Shown piece by piece: positions 24,324 to 35,961 of a stretch of 64,000 nucleotides of DNA. Made by a program: the position numbers and the translations under genes. The stretch comes from Margaritispora aquatica. Its lineage: Eukaryota > Ascomycota > Leotiomycetes > Helotiales > Discinellaceae. The notes under the pieces are model-generated. The model made no database searches, was not told the DNA's origin, and saw only the letters and a program-made list of their open reading frames with translations. The DNA lies in assembly GCA_007644065.1 (NCBI GenBank), contig VJWN01000007.1, positions 1,240,001 to 1,304,000 on the forward strand, given 5' to 3'. Every line of letters begins with the position of its first letter. Position 1 is the first letter of the stretch.

Positions 24324-25613
24324 CTAGGCTTCTCGACAGTTGTCGACCCGGCTTGCCTTCTTTGCCTTGAAGTCGACGATCCATGCAGCAGCCTTGGCCT
24401 TTGGTAGCACGAAGATCTTGACCACCTCGTCTAAGACCTCTATATTGCCTGTGCTGAGAGCCTTGAGTAACGTAGCCTTACGCCCGACTTTTACGAGCCC
24501 TCCCGATAAGGTCTCCATGTAACATTCCACTCCAGTCGGAGTATATTCTCCATTCTGATCCCAAGGGACAGGGAGGATGTAGTCGAGGTGATGGCCTAGC
24601 GGCTCTGTCTCGTTGAAAGCTTTAATGAAGTCCGACTCCAGGTGTAATGGGTACAAGAGAACTGCTGGGAAACTGATGGTTGAAGTTGGATCGATGGGAT
24701 CGGGCACGAGCTGTACTTTTGCGTCCTCCATCTCTGGTGGCTGTGCGGTTTTTCTAGTCTTGATACCACGTGCTTTCAAGGCGGCTCGAAGTGTCATTTC
24801 TTCTAACCTCTTTCTCTGCTCCCGTTCGAATTCTTTCTTCTTCTTCGCTGCAACAAGCTCTTGTTTCTTGACAATCTCTTTTGCAACAATTTGGAGAGGC
24901 TTGTTTGCGGGATCAATCGCTAGACCTCGAGCACAGGAGTCATCTGCTTCGGCAATTTTGTCAAGTGCCAGAAGTGACTTGGAGCTTCTGTAGTATGCCT
25001 TGACGTTCTTAGGATTAATCCTTAAAGCACTGCCACAGTCCAGCGTGCAGCTTCTGTAGTTCTTCAAAGACAGATGACAGGCCGCTCTATTGACAAGGCA
25101 AGCCTCAAGAACAGCAACCTCTTGCCTGACTTCCTCCTTGTCCTCTTTCTTCCTCTCCGCGTCTGAAGCCTTTTGGCGTTTACGAACCTCGATCAACAAG
25201 ACATTAATAGCTTTCGTGTAAAACTCCTTTGCGTCCTTGTAGCCCTTTTCGGCAAAGGACTCGTTGCCACGCTCCTTGAAGCCTGCTCCAACCTCAAGGG
25301 GTGTTCCCTCATATGCCAACGCTTTCAGAGCTTCGAGGTCGTCGTTTTCTTCGAGATCGGTCATGAAAAGAGGGATTTTATTCAAATCTTTTAGCATCTC
25401 GTCCCCGGATTTTCCCTTCACAGCTGCTAAAGCAGGAGGTAGATTTGGTGCAGGAGTTCCATCTTCATTAACGGATGGCGGGGTATTTTCTGCATAGTAA
25501 TTCATTGCCTGGGTGAGGAGGTCGACGGATGGGAGCTCTTGTGCGGCATTTGCGGATAAGTCAGAGACTCGCGCAGAGTCCTTGAACTCTTCGGATAGTT
25601 CTTCAATCTTCAT
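24324..25613 (-). CDS. cns1: Hsp70/Hsp90 co-chaperone Cns1 (TTC4 homologue)
   Basis: Single exon, 429 aa, ATG at 25613. An acidic N-terminal region with the family-typical sequence LEALKALAYEGTPLEV precedes a clamp-type TPR domain (about residues 108-245): FKERGNESFAEKGYKDAKEF, VNRAACHLSLKNYRSC and NPKNVKAYYRSSKSLLALDK. The basic helix KKKKEFEREQRKRLEEM leads into the C-terminal wheel domain (AVLLYPLHLESDFIKAF, VPWDQNGEYTPTGVECYMET, then FVLPKAKAAAWIVDF). Cns1/TTC4 binds the C termini of Hsp70 and Hsp90 and is essential in yeast, with a role linked to translation elongation factor folding. Length and domain order match the family. It is divergent from the GST gene across 522 bp. Confidence 0.94.
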   Translation of the reverse strand: MKIEELSEEFKDSARVSDLSANAAQELPSVDLLTQAMNYYAENTPPSVNEDGTPAPNLPPALAAVKGKSGDEMLKDLNKIPLFMTDLEENDDLEALKALAYEGTPLEVGAGFKERGNESFAEKGYKDAKEFYTKAINVLLIEVRKRQKASDAERKKEDKEEVRQEVAVLEACLVNRAACHLSLKNYRSCTLDCGSALRINPKNVKAYYRSSKSLLALDKIAEADDSCARGLAIDPANKPLQIVAKEIVKKQELVAAKKKKEFEREQRKRLEEMTLRAALKARGIKTRKTAQPPEMEDAKVQLVPDPIDPTSTISFPAVLLYPLHLESDFIKAFNETEPLGHHLDYILPVPWDQNGEYTPTGVECYMETLSGGLVKVGRKATLLKALSTGNIEVLDEVVKIFVLPKAKAAAWIVDFKAKKASRVDNCREA

Positions 25614-26135
25614 GTTGGGCTGAATATGACGTTTTGGTGTTGTTTCGCAAATCTCGACAAAAGTTTTTGAATGATGTTCAATCGTTCGTATTCCGTATCC
25701 CGTAATCCGTATTCATATTTATCTATCGATCTATAGAGCCTTGATATTCAGGCACGCGCCTCGCGAGCCTAAAGTCGATTATTAGAAATCAAGATTCATA
25801 TGGTAAGGTATGGTAAAGGATGCATCCTGTAGCTTCCAGGTTATCTTGCATCAATGATCAATCACCTCATATATCACCATCTGCATGTGCTCGGTGCTCG
25901 GTACTCTGTCCTACCACCATAACTCCGTGCATTCGGTCGGATCTTTGGGGAAACGCCATACTGGTGTTCCCCCGCAGTCTCCGTCAATAGGTTATTAAAG
26001 TCTCGATATCTCCGTTTCGTTTCTTTCACTCTTTTCATTCTCTTCTCATACTTTCCATGCGAGCCCTGAGCCTTAAGTCTTCTTCGTTCTACTCATCTCT
26101 CATCATTAGATCTCACTAAACACAAATACCCTACA
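25614..26135. promoter_or_regulatory. Divergent promoter, cns1 / glutathione transferase
   Basis: 522 bp separate the two start codons. The GST side (about 26020-26100) is pyrimidine-rich (TTTCGTTTCTTTCACTC). A duplicated TGGTAAGGTATGGTAAAGG sequence sits near 25801. No binding site was assigned with confidence. Confidence 0.6.
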
Positions 26136-27054
26136 ATGGCTTCTACTACTTCCGCTCCCACCATCAAGCTTTATACCAATTAGTTTGTGTACCCCACCTT
26201 AAGTGACGCCATTCGTGAAAACACATTCTGACAGACAATACCTATTCATAGTGCGTGCCCTTGGGCTCACCGAGCACAGATTGCACTGGCTGAACTCGGT
26301 CTTGAGTTTGAAACTGAAATCATCGATCTCAGTACACCTCGCACTGCCGAGTATCTAAAGATAAATCCTCGAGGACTTGTTCCAGCCTTGGTGTACAATG
26401 GTGAAATCATTACGGAATCTGGCATCGTTGCCCAATTTTTAGCCGATGCCCATCCATCTCATCTCTTAAAGCCAAGCAATGAGGCTGGTGGTGCTTTACA
26501 GAGAGCCAGAATCAACTTCTTTGTCGACACATACTTCTCGAAGATCAATGGACTCATGTTCAAGATCATTACTGCTGCAAAGGAAGACAAAGAGGCCGAG
26601 TCTGACAAGTTTGTTGATGCTCTTGTCAAGGAAATCGAGCCCTTGCTAGAGGATGCCGCACCGTATTTTGGTGGTGCTAGCAAATTCACCTTGGCCGAGG
26701 TGAGTAATTCACTTAGCATTGATATGCTTATCCTAACCAAGTAGGTTTTGACTGGATCTTTCTTGTTGCGTGTGCTCAGTACGCCTAAGTATGAGGCGGA
26801 GTACGGATTGATCCCAAAGAGCATCTTATCATCTCTAGAGACCAAGGCTCCAAACTTCTGGAAGTGGGCAAACACTGTCACTCAACAAAAGAGTGTAACC
26901 TATATTTGGGATGAGGCTGGTGTTGCTAAGTTATTAACCCCTTGGCATTGAATATTTTATCTCGATATGGAGGTGCATATACAGTAGAAAGTGTTGTGCT
27001 GACTTGTTTCGCAGGAAAACAGCCGAAAGAATGGCCAAGTTGCAAGCGAAGTAA
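26136..27054 (+). CDS. Glutathione S-transferase (cysteine-type)
   Basis: Four exons (26136-26182, 26252-26699, 26745-26929, 27015-27054) give 239 aa. The thioredoxin-fold domain has the active-site-like YACPWAHRAQ (C18), NPRGLVPALV with the cis-proline, and the ES glutathione-binding pair (ITESGIV). An all-helical C-terminal domain follows (ARINFFVDTYFS, TLAEVLTGSFLLR, APNFWKWANTV). Exon 1 is required because the downstream frame lacks the beta1 strand IKLYTN. Its donor GTTTGT splits an in-frame TAG. An alternative acceptor at 26235 would insert TIPIHS. The last intron uses a GTTATT donor and restores a KTAERMAKLQAK tail; unspliced transcripts would stop at 26951 (LLTPWH). The CPW motif suggests omega/lambda-like thiol transferase chemistry (inference). 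Confidence 0.85.
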
Positions 27055-28028
27055 TGCTGGCGGCTATTCTTGGAAGGGGATTCTGTCTAACAAAGGCAGG
27101 ATCTGATTTGCCAAGCAAGTATGAAATGATGAACAAGAAATATACACCTTTGGAGAAACACCTTGTTACTGCTTTGACACACGTTCTTTATGCTACCTCT
27201 TATTGCGATCCATCATTTAGGTCATCTTCATTGTACTTTTTCAACTCTCCTTTCCCCACATGGATTCGAGAGTCCAGTAGGATCTACACTGTAAATTTCT
27301 ACTGCAAATGTGTAAGATTGCATTCCCTTGCCACAGAACTTCGCTCACTTAATTTTGTATACCGAGCGACCAGTTAGTGATACACAATTTCTTTCTTGTT
27401 TACTTTCTGCTTGTGTGGGTGAATTGCACGATTAAGACACTGCACTAGAATATTTTATTTTTGGATGCCATTCCACAAATGCAAATGCGAACTTCATATT
27501 TATATTGAGTGTGTGTTGGTGTTGATTACAGCTCTGTCGCATCTCTCCAAAGCGGCTTCCACCAACCCGGGATGCAAAAAATGCTCGCTTAAAGTTCAAT
27601 ATTATGGACCAGTTCCATTCCGCATTCTCCTACAGTCTTTCGTTATGGCCTATACAATAATTTGGGCTATAATGACCTGAAAACAGGGGAGATTAATTCA
27701 CTAGTACTGGTGCTTTGCTGCGGGTGGGCGGAAGGACAGTAAGGCATACTAGCAAAAAGCTCGGCATTTCGATTGGTCACTCTAGCACTTCCCCTCCTTT
27801 CCAAGTACTCATACAACCAGCATAATGTTGTACCTAGGTACAAGCAGTGGCTATATATTAGTTCACACATTCTTTTCTCAAGAGAAGATGTATAGGTTGT
27901 TGTTAGTTCATATCTTCAAGCCTTTTCCCTGTTTGTTAGTGTTTCTCGTTTCTCTCCACGAATTTATCTCTTTCACAGACATCTTGTACGATAAATTGTC
28001 ATAACACAAATCAACAAAAATAACAATC
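27055..28028. other. Spacer between GST and alcohol dehydrogenase genes
   Basis: AT-rich, with T-rich tracts near 27400-27460 and a leader ending in CAACAAAAATAACAATCATG. No gene, repeat or RNA recognised. Confidence 0.55.
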
Positions 28029-29156
28029 ATGGGAATTCCTAAATCACAAAATGCAGCCGTTCGCGTAGGCTCAGGTCCCACAGCCACAGCACCCATAACA
28101 CAAATCCCAGTGCAACTACCAAACCCACAACAAATCCTCGTGCGCATCACCTGGTCTGGTCTCTGCGGCTCCGACAAGTCGATCCTCCATGATGACTTCT
28201 CGGGCTACGGGCTTGCGATCCAAGACTCGGCAGCTGGCATTGTCGGACATGAGGGCGCTGGCATCGTTGTGGCAGTCGGAGACGACGTGAAGAATCTATG
28301 GAAGGAGGGCGATCGAGCGGGTATCAAGTGGGTGGTGAGCACGTGTGGGAAGTGCGAGATGTGCACTAACGGCGTGGACGAGGTGCATTGTCCTCATCAG
28401 CTCAACAGTGGCTTCACCACGCCGGGCACGTTCCAGGAGTACTGCCTCACGGATGGGAGGTATGCTTCTCGCTTGCCGGACGGGGTGAAGGATGAGGAGG
28501 CAGGCCCGATCATGTGTGGTGGTGTGACGGCCTATGTTTCTTGCAAGAGGGCAGCTGTGAGACCGGGGCAGTGGATTGTCATCTTGGGTGCTGGTGGTGG
28601 GTTGGGGCATTTTGCGATTCAGTATGCGAAGGCTATGGGAATGAGAGTTATTGCTGTGGATGGTGGAAGTGAGAAGGGCGAGCTTTGTAGGAAGCTGGGT
28701 GCGGAGAAGTATGTGGATTATACAAGTGAAGGTGTCGATGTTGGGAAGGAAGTTATGAGCATCACGACTTGGGGTGCGCATGGAGTTCTGGTAATGAGCG
28801 GGAGTAGAGCGAGTTATGAGAGTGCCCCATTGATGTTAAGGCCAGGTGGAACTATGGTGGTGAGTTTACCTCTTCTAGGTGCATTATGAGACTAACATTT
28901 TCAGGCTGTGGGCATCCCACATGATCCAACTGTTGTTGCAGGTGCTTCGCCAGTTTTGGTTGCTATGAGGAAACTCAACATTGTTGGGAGTGTTACTGGC
29001 ACACTCAAAGAAGTTGAGGAGGCACTTGATTTTACTGCCCGAGGATTGGTGCATCCGATTCTGACGAAAGGGACGCTGGCTGATATAGACAAATTTTGTG
29101 ATTTGTTGAAGGATGGGAAGATGGCTGGGAGAGCTGTGTTGAAGATTGGTGCTTGA
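28029..29156 (+). CDS. Zinc-dependent alcohol dehydrogenase
   Basis: Two exons (28029-28859 and 28905-29156) encode 360 aa; the 45-nt intron has a GTGAGT donor, ACTAAC branch and CAG acceptor. GroES-like N-terminal domain with catalytic zinc ligands C46 (GLCGSD), H74 (GHEGAG) and C163 (IMCGGVTAY). The structural zinc cysteines are C106, C109, C112 and C121; the last spacing is one residue longer than in yeast Adh1. The NAD-binding Rossmann motif is GAGGGLG (187-193). The PHQLNSGFTTPGTFQEY region resembles fungal ethanol dehydrogenases of the ADH1 type. It is probably a cytosolic NAD-linked primary alcohol dehydrogenase; no targeting peptide is evident. GC is higher in exon 1 than in the flanks. 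Confidence 0.92.
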
Positions 29157-31703
29157 ATGTTGTGCTCAAGTGATGGAGCTTGTGAACTTGTTATTATGAG
29201 AATTTATAACACTCATGAATTACACAGAGCAGAGAGTATGTTTGAACTTTGAGTGAATAATTCCAGACTGAGGATCAACTGAATCCTGAGAAGTAGTTTG
29301 TGTATGTGTGTGGTGACATTCCCTTTCTTATTAAATTAATTGCTAAGTCGTACCGATTATGAAATCTTTCCCAAGTGGTTGAATTGGGTGTCAACGTTGA
29401 TGAAGGAGTAGCTGCTGACTTCAAGCGTGATTTCCTGTGTTAATTTTCCACATCCGAGTGAAATGTCAACTTGATTTGCCGGCTAGTCTAGGCTGAATAG
29501 CAATCTCTGCCAAATAAACAAGGGCTAAGTATCCACGAGTGCTGATCTGTCGCATACAGTTTTGTGTCTTCTTCTAGGCATCTCGCATGTGGAGTATATG
29601 AAACATAGTTCTTGTTCATTGGTCGAGAAAACAGACGGATTTGAGTATATGTGTAGGTATCAAAAACACCTAAATGAATATAGAACATTCTATCTTAAGA
29701 CAACACGAGAAAGAACTTTAGTATGATAGTTTACTTCAAAGCTCTATTCTGACATAAAACCCCTCAAAAACGATTTGTAGTTCCATGTTGCGGTTAGAAA
29801 TATGAGTACGCTGTCCATCAGCAGTTCGTGTCAGAATTCGAGATCATTACTCCGTCTCCGCTAGGTTGTAAGTTCAAGGATCATAGTGAGCATTTTCAAG
29901 AAGGCATAGAGCAAGCCACTTAACCTGGATAAAGTCTGCAAAGCCTCTTTTCCGATTGCATTTACGATCTGGATCATGCCGTTCGCAGGTCTGGTCGGCC
30001 TGTAGAGCCCCTAATCTGACGAAGAAAGGCAAATTTGCATAGACCCTAAAACGAGCGCACACATTTCCAAGAACATGCAATCTTATAGGGTAATGCTGAG
30101 TTGAAGCTTACTTAGGCCGACAGCTGGTGGGTAATTAGTAAGTTGGTAGTCTAATTGTACATATGGCGCGTATTCGCTTAAATATTCGAAGACATAACTT
30201 GACATATGCTACATTCCTCCCGCAGTCCATAAAATGCCTAGCTCATGCTACTACCATGCTAGCGTTAGCCCTTTTGACCACTAAGGACACAGCAAGTTCT
30301 GGAATTTGAAAGTTGTGATATTCCTCTGAATCAATTTATGGTATGTGGTGGTGACGGGTTCCAGATGTCCTCAGCCCTCAAAACGCACAATTGCGGCGTC
30401 TATCGACTCTTTTCAGATGTCAATATGAACGTTGTTCCATATTGACAACAAAAGGGGTACGTAGGGCGCTCGCTTGCTGACCATGTGCATTTGGGCTGTG
30501 GCAGCTCGCACTTCGAGGCTTACTGACCACTTAAATCGACAGGGAGATGTCAGCAGTCAGCAGTGACGATGCCATGTCAAAAATAAGCGCCGGATCTCGT
30601 TTGGCTGAAACTAAAGCGTCGGAATTGGGACTTGAATTTACATCCGAAGAATATGCCAAGTATCTCGGTTGCGTCACGTAAAATAGAAAGTAAACAGAAC
30701 TGAATGCTTCCTCAACTACGAACCAGGAATTTCAGTGATCTATGTGGAAAGATAAACACTACGTTAGAAGTCGGACGAATTCGAATGTCGCTACAAGTAC
30801 TTTTTCTTCGTATTTCTTTTCTTCCAAATGATAATCGTGAAAATATTGCTCGAAACATGGAATACTCACTTGAATAGATTTCAAGTACCTTCAAACAACC
30901 AAGTCCTGATAACGAGCGTATACCGCGCTTGGTAGCTTCAATTGTGCAAACAGGAATAATTAAATGGAAGCGATAGGGCTGGAGAAATCACTGGCGAGAG
31001 ATTTGCTGCAGCCACAAGGCTTGCAAGCCGAAAACGGCAAAACAAGAAACCCTTGCGGAACGCACATCACCGTTAAATGGATATTACCGTGTCATTTAGG
31101 GCTGTGCAAGAGGTAGATCCATGCAGTCTTGTTGGCCGCATTGGTGTTGCTGCTGTTGGAACATCCTTGGCTTGTAAAATTGTGTGTTAGTGTGTATCAA
31201 GCACTTGACTTCAAAGGAATAATTGTTGGCTGGATATTTATCAAAATGTTACCCAATAAAGACATCCACATACTAAGGTTAGAATGGACTCATACATAGC
31301 AACAATTAATATGCCCAACATTGGATATTCTATCCTGAAGCGACGCATGTTAGGACAGTGAGCAGAATTTTCATTCGTTCTACTATCATTGGTCCTGTAA
31401 GCAATAAACTATTAGCATTTTCATGAGTTGTCCGTGAAAATTGGCTGGCTAGACATGGGGTTATCACATTGATCTTGTCAGATTTCTGGTGGCTGAATGC
31501 TCTAATTAGAAGATGAGCATGTTGGCTGGTACTACACGGAACTCGTACTCTGTATGGACACAGCAAAGCTCTTGATAAATGAGGAAATTGGCAAACTCAC
31601 CCTAGAATATCCAACAGTTGCGTGGACTGGAAATCGTATAATTAGGCTCTCGTCCCTCCTCAAAAGACTGAAGGTCCAGCAACGACAACCTCAACCCAAC
31701 AAC
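29157..31703. other. 2.5-kb spacer without a supported gene
   Basis: Only short frames on either strand. A small hairpin at 30418-30447 pairs TGTCAATATG with CATATTGACA around a 10-nt loop. The 3' end contains the leader of the FAD oxidoreductase. No transposon coding remnants were recognised. Confidence 0.5.
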
Positions 31704-33232
31704 ATGCATTGCTTCAGCAAAGTCTTCCTCGAGCTGCTTGCTCTCCTTGCAGTAGCTTCGCCTGCTTCTTGTGCACCCACTTCTTGCAAAGTTAACGGCA
31801 ACAACCACAATGTTGACTCTGTTATCACCAAGGATTTCGCCATTATCGGAGGTGGTTCAGGAGGCACCTATAGTGCGATCCGGCTGAAGGACTCGGGGAA
31901 GAGTGTGATTGTGATCGAAGCAAAGGGTCATCTTGGTGGCCACACAGAAACCTACATCGAACCCAACACTGGTGCTCCACTTGACATTGGTGTCGTTGTC
32001 TTTCATAATTACACCGAAGTAACCAAGTATTTCGATCGTCTTGGTGTCGCCCACTCCCCATTGACTTTCAGCGGACTTCCTGGCGTGACTGAAGAGTAAC
32101 TTTAATCCCCTTCTACCTCGAGTGCAGCACGTGTTAACATATGTGTCAAGATATATCGATTTGTCGACAGGCAAGACGAACTTGTCTTTTGTTTCTGGAG
32201 GTAGTCCTGCTGCAATGCCACAAGCTCTTGGTCTTTATGGTGAGGGCTCAGTCCAAAGTACTATGAGAATATTACTAACAAACATCGGTAGGGGCGGAGG
32301 TCTTCAAGTATCCATACCTCGACTATGGATACAGCCTCCCCAGTCCAGTTCCTGAGGATTTATACATGCCCTTCGGCCAATTTGTCAAGAAACACTCGCT
32401 TGGAGCTATGGTTCCCTTTGCCTGGGCATTTGCTCAAGGGTTGGGTGACTTCCTTGGAATTCCAACACTCTACGTCCTCAAAAGCATCGGCGTTTCCGTC
32501 TTAACTTCGATACGAACAACTTTCATCTCCACAACGCAACATTACAACGGTCTTCTCTATCTTTCAGCACAAAAGATCCTTGGATCTGATGTGCTGTACT
32601 CGAGCACCGTCATTGATGTCGAGCGTCGCAAAGATGGGGTATCTATGGTTGTCCAGACAGGAGGAAAGAGAACACTCATCAACGTCAAGAAACTCATCAT
32701 TGCGGTCCAGCCCACTGTTCACAACATGAAACCAGTCGACCTGGATCATCAGGAGAAGAAGCTGTTCGGCAAATTCAAGCATACGCAATACTACACTGGC
32801 ATCTTGAAGAACACCGGCATTCCTGGAAATGTGAACTTGAATGCATATTCCGCGGCACTTCCCTTCAACATCCCCAATCCACCAGCCATCTACTCTCTCG
32901 TGCAGTCTGGCTTCCCAGGGCTCATCAGCGTCAAGTTTGTCAGTACCAAACATATGTCTGATGCAGATATTGAAGCCAGCATCATTGCGCAAGTCAAGAA
33001 GGTCGATGTGCCTGGGAAGACTGCAAGTAAGCCAGAATTTGTGGCAAGAAGCAACCACAAGCCATTCCAACTGCAAGTTTCATCCGAAGATATCAAGAAT
33101 GGATTCTATGCCGACCTCTTGGCTTTGCAGGGTAAAAAGCGGACCTGGTATATCAGCGCAACTATGCACACTCACGATTCGAGCTTGATCTGGAGATATG
33201 CAGAAAGCTTGCTGCCAGCTTTGTTATCATAA
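31704..33232 (+). CDS. Secreted FAD-dependent oxidoreductase (amine-oxidase-like)
   Basis: Three exons (31704-32095, 32151-32239, 32292-33232) give 473 aa. Introns are 55 and 52 nt (GTAACT and GTGAGG donors, TTAAC and CTAAC branches). Residues 1-23 form a signal peptide (MHCFSKVFLELLALLAV then SPASCA). The dinucleotide-binding motif IIGGGSGGTYSAIRL lies at about 47-61, followed by VIEAKGHLGGHTETY, where FAD ribose and phosphate are bound. Splicing restores YIDLSTGKTNLSF and the continuous segment ALGLYGAEVFKYPYLDYGY. The C-terminal part ends in WRYAESL. The whole resembles fungal secreted FAD/NAD-binding enzymes annotated after beta-cyclopiazonate dehydrogenase. No other cyclopiazonate-pathway gene is nearby, so substrate is unknown. 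Confidence 0.85.
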
Positions 33233-34641
33233 AGATGGTGTGTATTGAGAGATATTGGTGAATACCCCTCAGATTAGTCTGTCGGCTTCTTTCCTTTGTC
33301 AAGCGAACGCAATATTTGAGCAATAATAATCGGCATGATGTGGTAGCAATAAAATGTAGTCTTTCTTTTTCAAAGCTTCAAATTCGTGATATTAGGAAAC
33401 ATTCGGATGAGTTTGCAGATACTTAGTCCATAATCCAGTTAGATAGTTAGTAGCAAAGTCGACCCTATTTAACGAAATTAGGTTGAATTCGAAATCTTCG
33501 TTGAAAAATCAGATAGCCCCAAGTCTCCAACAGGCTGCTCAATTCTTTCTTATTGTCTTGAAGTGGGTGGTCGACCATGTGCACACAGCTAAGTTTAAAT
33601 AATGTACTTACCTATGCAAAGTAACAGCAATCCCAACTGTACCCAGATAGCTACCAAGTCAATCACCCTATTCCCTTATCAGGATTCTGAATCACCTGGT
33701 TAACCAATTTGAGGAATATAAGCCTCAGAACTGCCAATCCCAACAAGCAAAACCCGGCTCTTTGGCCTGAGTGTAATTCGAACCCAAGCTTTCCGACTGG
33801 CTTGCAGGCGTTTCAGCAGCGCCAAAGGAAACCTGTATTTCTCTTCCTTGTGCCTGGCATCTTCTTCAGAAGAATACCTCGTAAATAGAGTGTTCCTGCT
33901 CTGATCCTTCAACTTTTAGGGCTTTTTATGGGGAATTTCCTTGGGGATTCTTAAGCGAGTGAGGGCATTCCCGAATTCAAATATAATCTTGTTTAGGTGA
34001 AATTGAGTAAGGCGTGAGCCCTTATTCTTAAGTGCTACCGCTGAGGATGGCTACTATATGGCGATAGTCTGAAGCTTGCAGATCATCAAGTTGATTGGGA
34101 GGAGGTATCGCATGAACTCTCGAGAAGACTGAAATAAGCATGCCACCATATCCAAAAAATTGTTTCCTAAATATCGCAAACCGATTTCATGTCCTCACAT
34201 GTAGCCTTATTGAGTGGTACGATCCAGACCATTTCTAGTATACTCTTGTATACTTTGAACATGTTTATTATCTCTATACAATGTTGAGAACTATCCTTCT
34301 TATAATCCAAGGGTCATTCGATATCGATAAATTCAACGAGATGCTTGTTTGCTCAGACTTGGAGGGATTGGTGGGTATGTTTGCACTTGAATAGATTTGC
34401 TGAACTCTAAATTTTTCCACACAAGATCCCAAAATTGCATTCTATGAAAGATTGTGCTGTAGATTAAAGGAACGCAACTGAGGTGTGGTCAAAGTAAAGA
34501 GGCATGATGTTGTCAGCCCACCGATCCCGTGGCCTTCCATCAAACGCGTCTCCCTAGCATCCCAAAATCAAGCACTTCTACTGCACCCGTTGATGCCGCC
34601 CGCCAACGACAGATGATCCCCACGCTCAAGCCTCAGATGCA
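33233..34641. other. Spacer between FAD oxidoreductase and arv1
   Basis: 1.4 kb, AT-rich in places (33600-33720, 34140-34300). No domain-bearing frame was found. A GGTTCGAATT-like stretch on the minus strand near 33770 was tested by eye for a tRNA T-arm and does not pair. Confidence 0.5.
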
Positions 34642-34657
34642 ATGCCCATTTGCATAG
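34637..34657 (+). promoter_or_regulatory. Upstream ORF overlapping the arv1 start
   Basis: ATG at 34637 opens a six-codon frame (MQCPFA, stop TAG) that runs across the arv1 ATG at 34642 in another frame. If both are on the mRNA, arv1 would need leaky scanning. Transcription may instead start between them. Seen in sequence; function inferred. Confidence 0.5.
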
Positions 34658-35647
34658 AATGTCGGTTTCCGGTCAAGACATTATATACGGAGTATCTCGG
34701 CGCAGATGACCGGTCCAGCGGCCATGGGGTACGCTTGACGGTATGCAAGAACTGCGGAAAGTTCTGCGACAAATACGTCGAGCATGACTTCGTGGTGCTA
34801 TTCATTGATCTGGTGTTGATCAAACCGCAGGTGTGTTGCAAATTTTATTGAGAGGGGGAAAGGAGGGTTTGAGGCTGATTTTTGGATAGGTTTATAGGCA
34901 TTTATTGCACAATACATTGATGCGCGAGCATGATCAATTTGATGTATGTACACAGCTTTCTAGAATTCCATATTACAATAGAGATCCCATATTGAGAGAC
35001 TCTAGCCCTCTATAATCCGCCTGGGAATCCTCCTGCTACTCTTCGACGTCTACTTGACATGGGCACGAATCGAGAAGCAAACCTCCAAGCATGCCGCCAT
35101 GTCCAGCAACCCAGAGGACAACAACTTCCTGCGTCTCGCGCAGCAGCCGATAGTGTTTCAATACGTATTCTTCCTGCTCCTCTGCGCTCTATCTACATGC
35201 GCCTTCCACTTGTCCATTCGATTTCTCACCTCGTCGCCTTTCTCTCCGCTCGTCTTCTTCGGACTTATACCTAGGTATTCGAGGCCAAACTCTGTTAGTA
35301 CGGCATTGCTAGTTTCATCTTCGACGAAACTTTTCCCGATATTGATGGTGATCTGGGAGTACGATGTGCCAGCTGCAGCACGATCGCTTGGTTGGGCAGT
35401 CGTTGCTAATAACGTGGAGGCGTTGAAGATCTTGCTGGATTGTGGATATGGCACTGCTGCAATACTGGCTACAGTTGGTGCAATCAGTAGGTGGTTGATA
35501 GGTCTTGGTGTTCTTTGGGTGGTAGGATTAGATGGAGTAGATACCGTGGGTGACTCTGGGGTTGCTGCAGATGGGAAAGCATTATGGGCTCTAGTAGAGC
35601 TTGGGAGAGAATGGGGAGGGAGGCTAGGATTGGCTTGGGTCGTGTAG
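34642..35647 (+). CDS. arv1: Sterol homeostasis protein ARV1
   Basis: Three exons (34642-34830, 34890-34943, 35006-35647) encode 294 aa. The 59- and 62-nt introns have GTGTGT and GTATGT donors and TAG acceptors. The N-terminal Arv1 homology domain has a putative zinc site C4-x2-C7 and C35-x2-C38 (ICIEC, VCKNC) with VKTLYTEY, then the conserved FVVLFIDLVLIKPQ and, after splicing, VYRHLLHNTL. Exon 3 begins PSIIRLGILLLLFDVYLTWAR. Several membrane helices follow (around FQYVFFLLLCALSTCAF, LVFFGLI, WLIGLGVLWVV). Arv1 is an ER membrane protein needed for sterol distribution and early GPI-anchor assembly. The middle exon is only 54 nt. It converges with vma9 across 314 bp. Confidence 0.95.
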
Positions 35648-35961
35648 TTATAAATCAGCATAGTCCATAAAGAGGAGTGTAACCAATCTGCAAATACAAA
35701 TCACAATCTGCAATAGGAAATACAGTGTATGGATGCTCGTTATCTGTGAGACTTCAACGGGGCACAACCTTCCTCTTCCTGAACCTCCACGACCGATTGC
35801 ATTTCCATTTCGCCTCTCTCTTCCAAGCTGATGATCCCATCCATTCCTTCCATATCAATGTACACATTGTCTAACAATCCCTATGGTAATTCGCAACCTC
35901 AACGCCAAAGTTTGTACATCCATTCTCATCTCCTCACATGCATCGCTCTGGTATCTCTCCA
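35648..35961. other. Convergent 314-bp spacer, arv1 / vma9
   Basis: Contains both 3' ends only; no other feature seen. Confidence 0.6.

Noticed and set aside
26235..26270. GST exon 2 starting at 26235 (adding TIPIHS)
   Set aside because: Would lengthen the beta1-to-active-site loop beyond the family's usual spacing; the 26252 acceptor gives YTNYACPW.
26000..33300. GST, ADH and FAD oxidoreductase as a biosynthetic cluster
   Set aside because: No core synthase, transporter or pathway regulator nearby, and spacers are long; proximity alone is not evidence.
33760..33800. GGTTCGAATT-like tRNA B box on the minus strand
   Set aside because: The flanks do not form a T stem and no A box or acceptor stem lies at the right distance.
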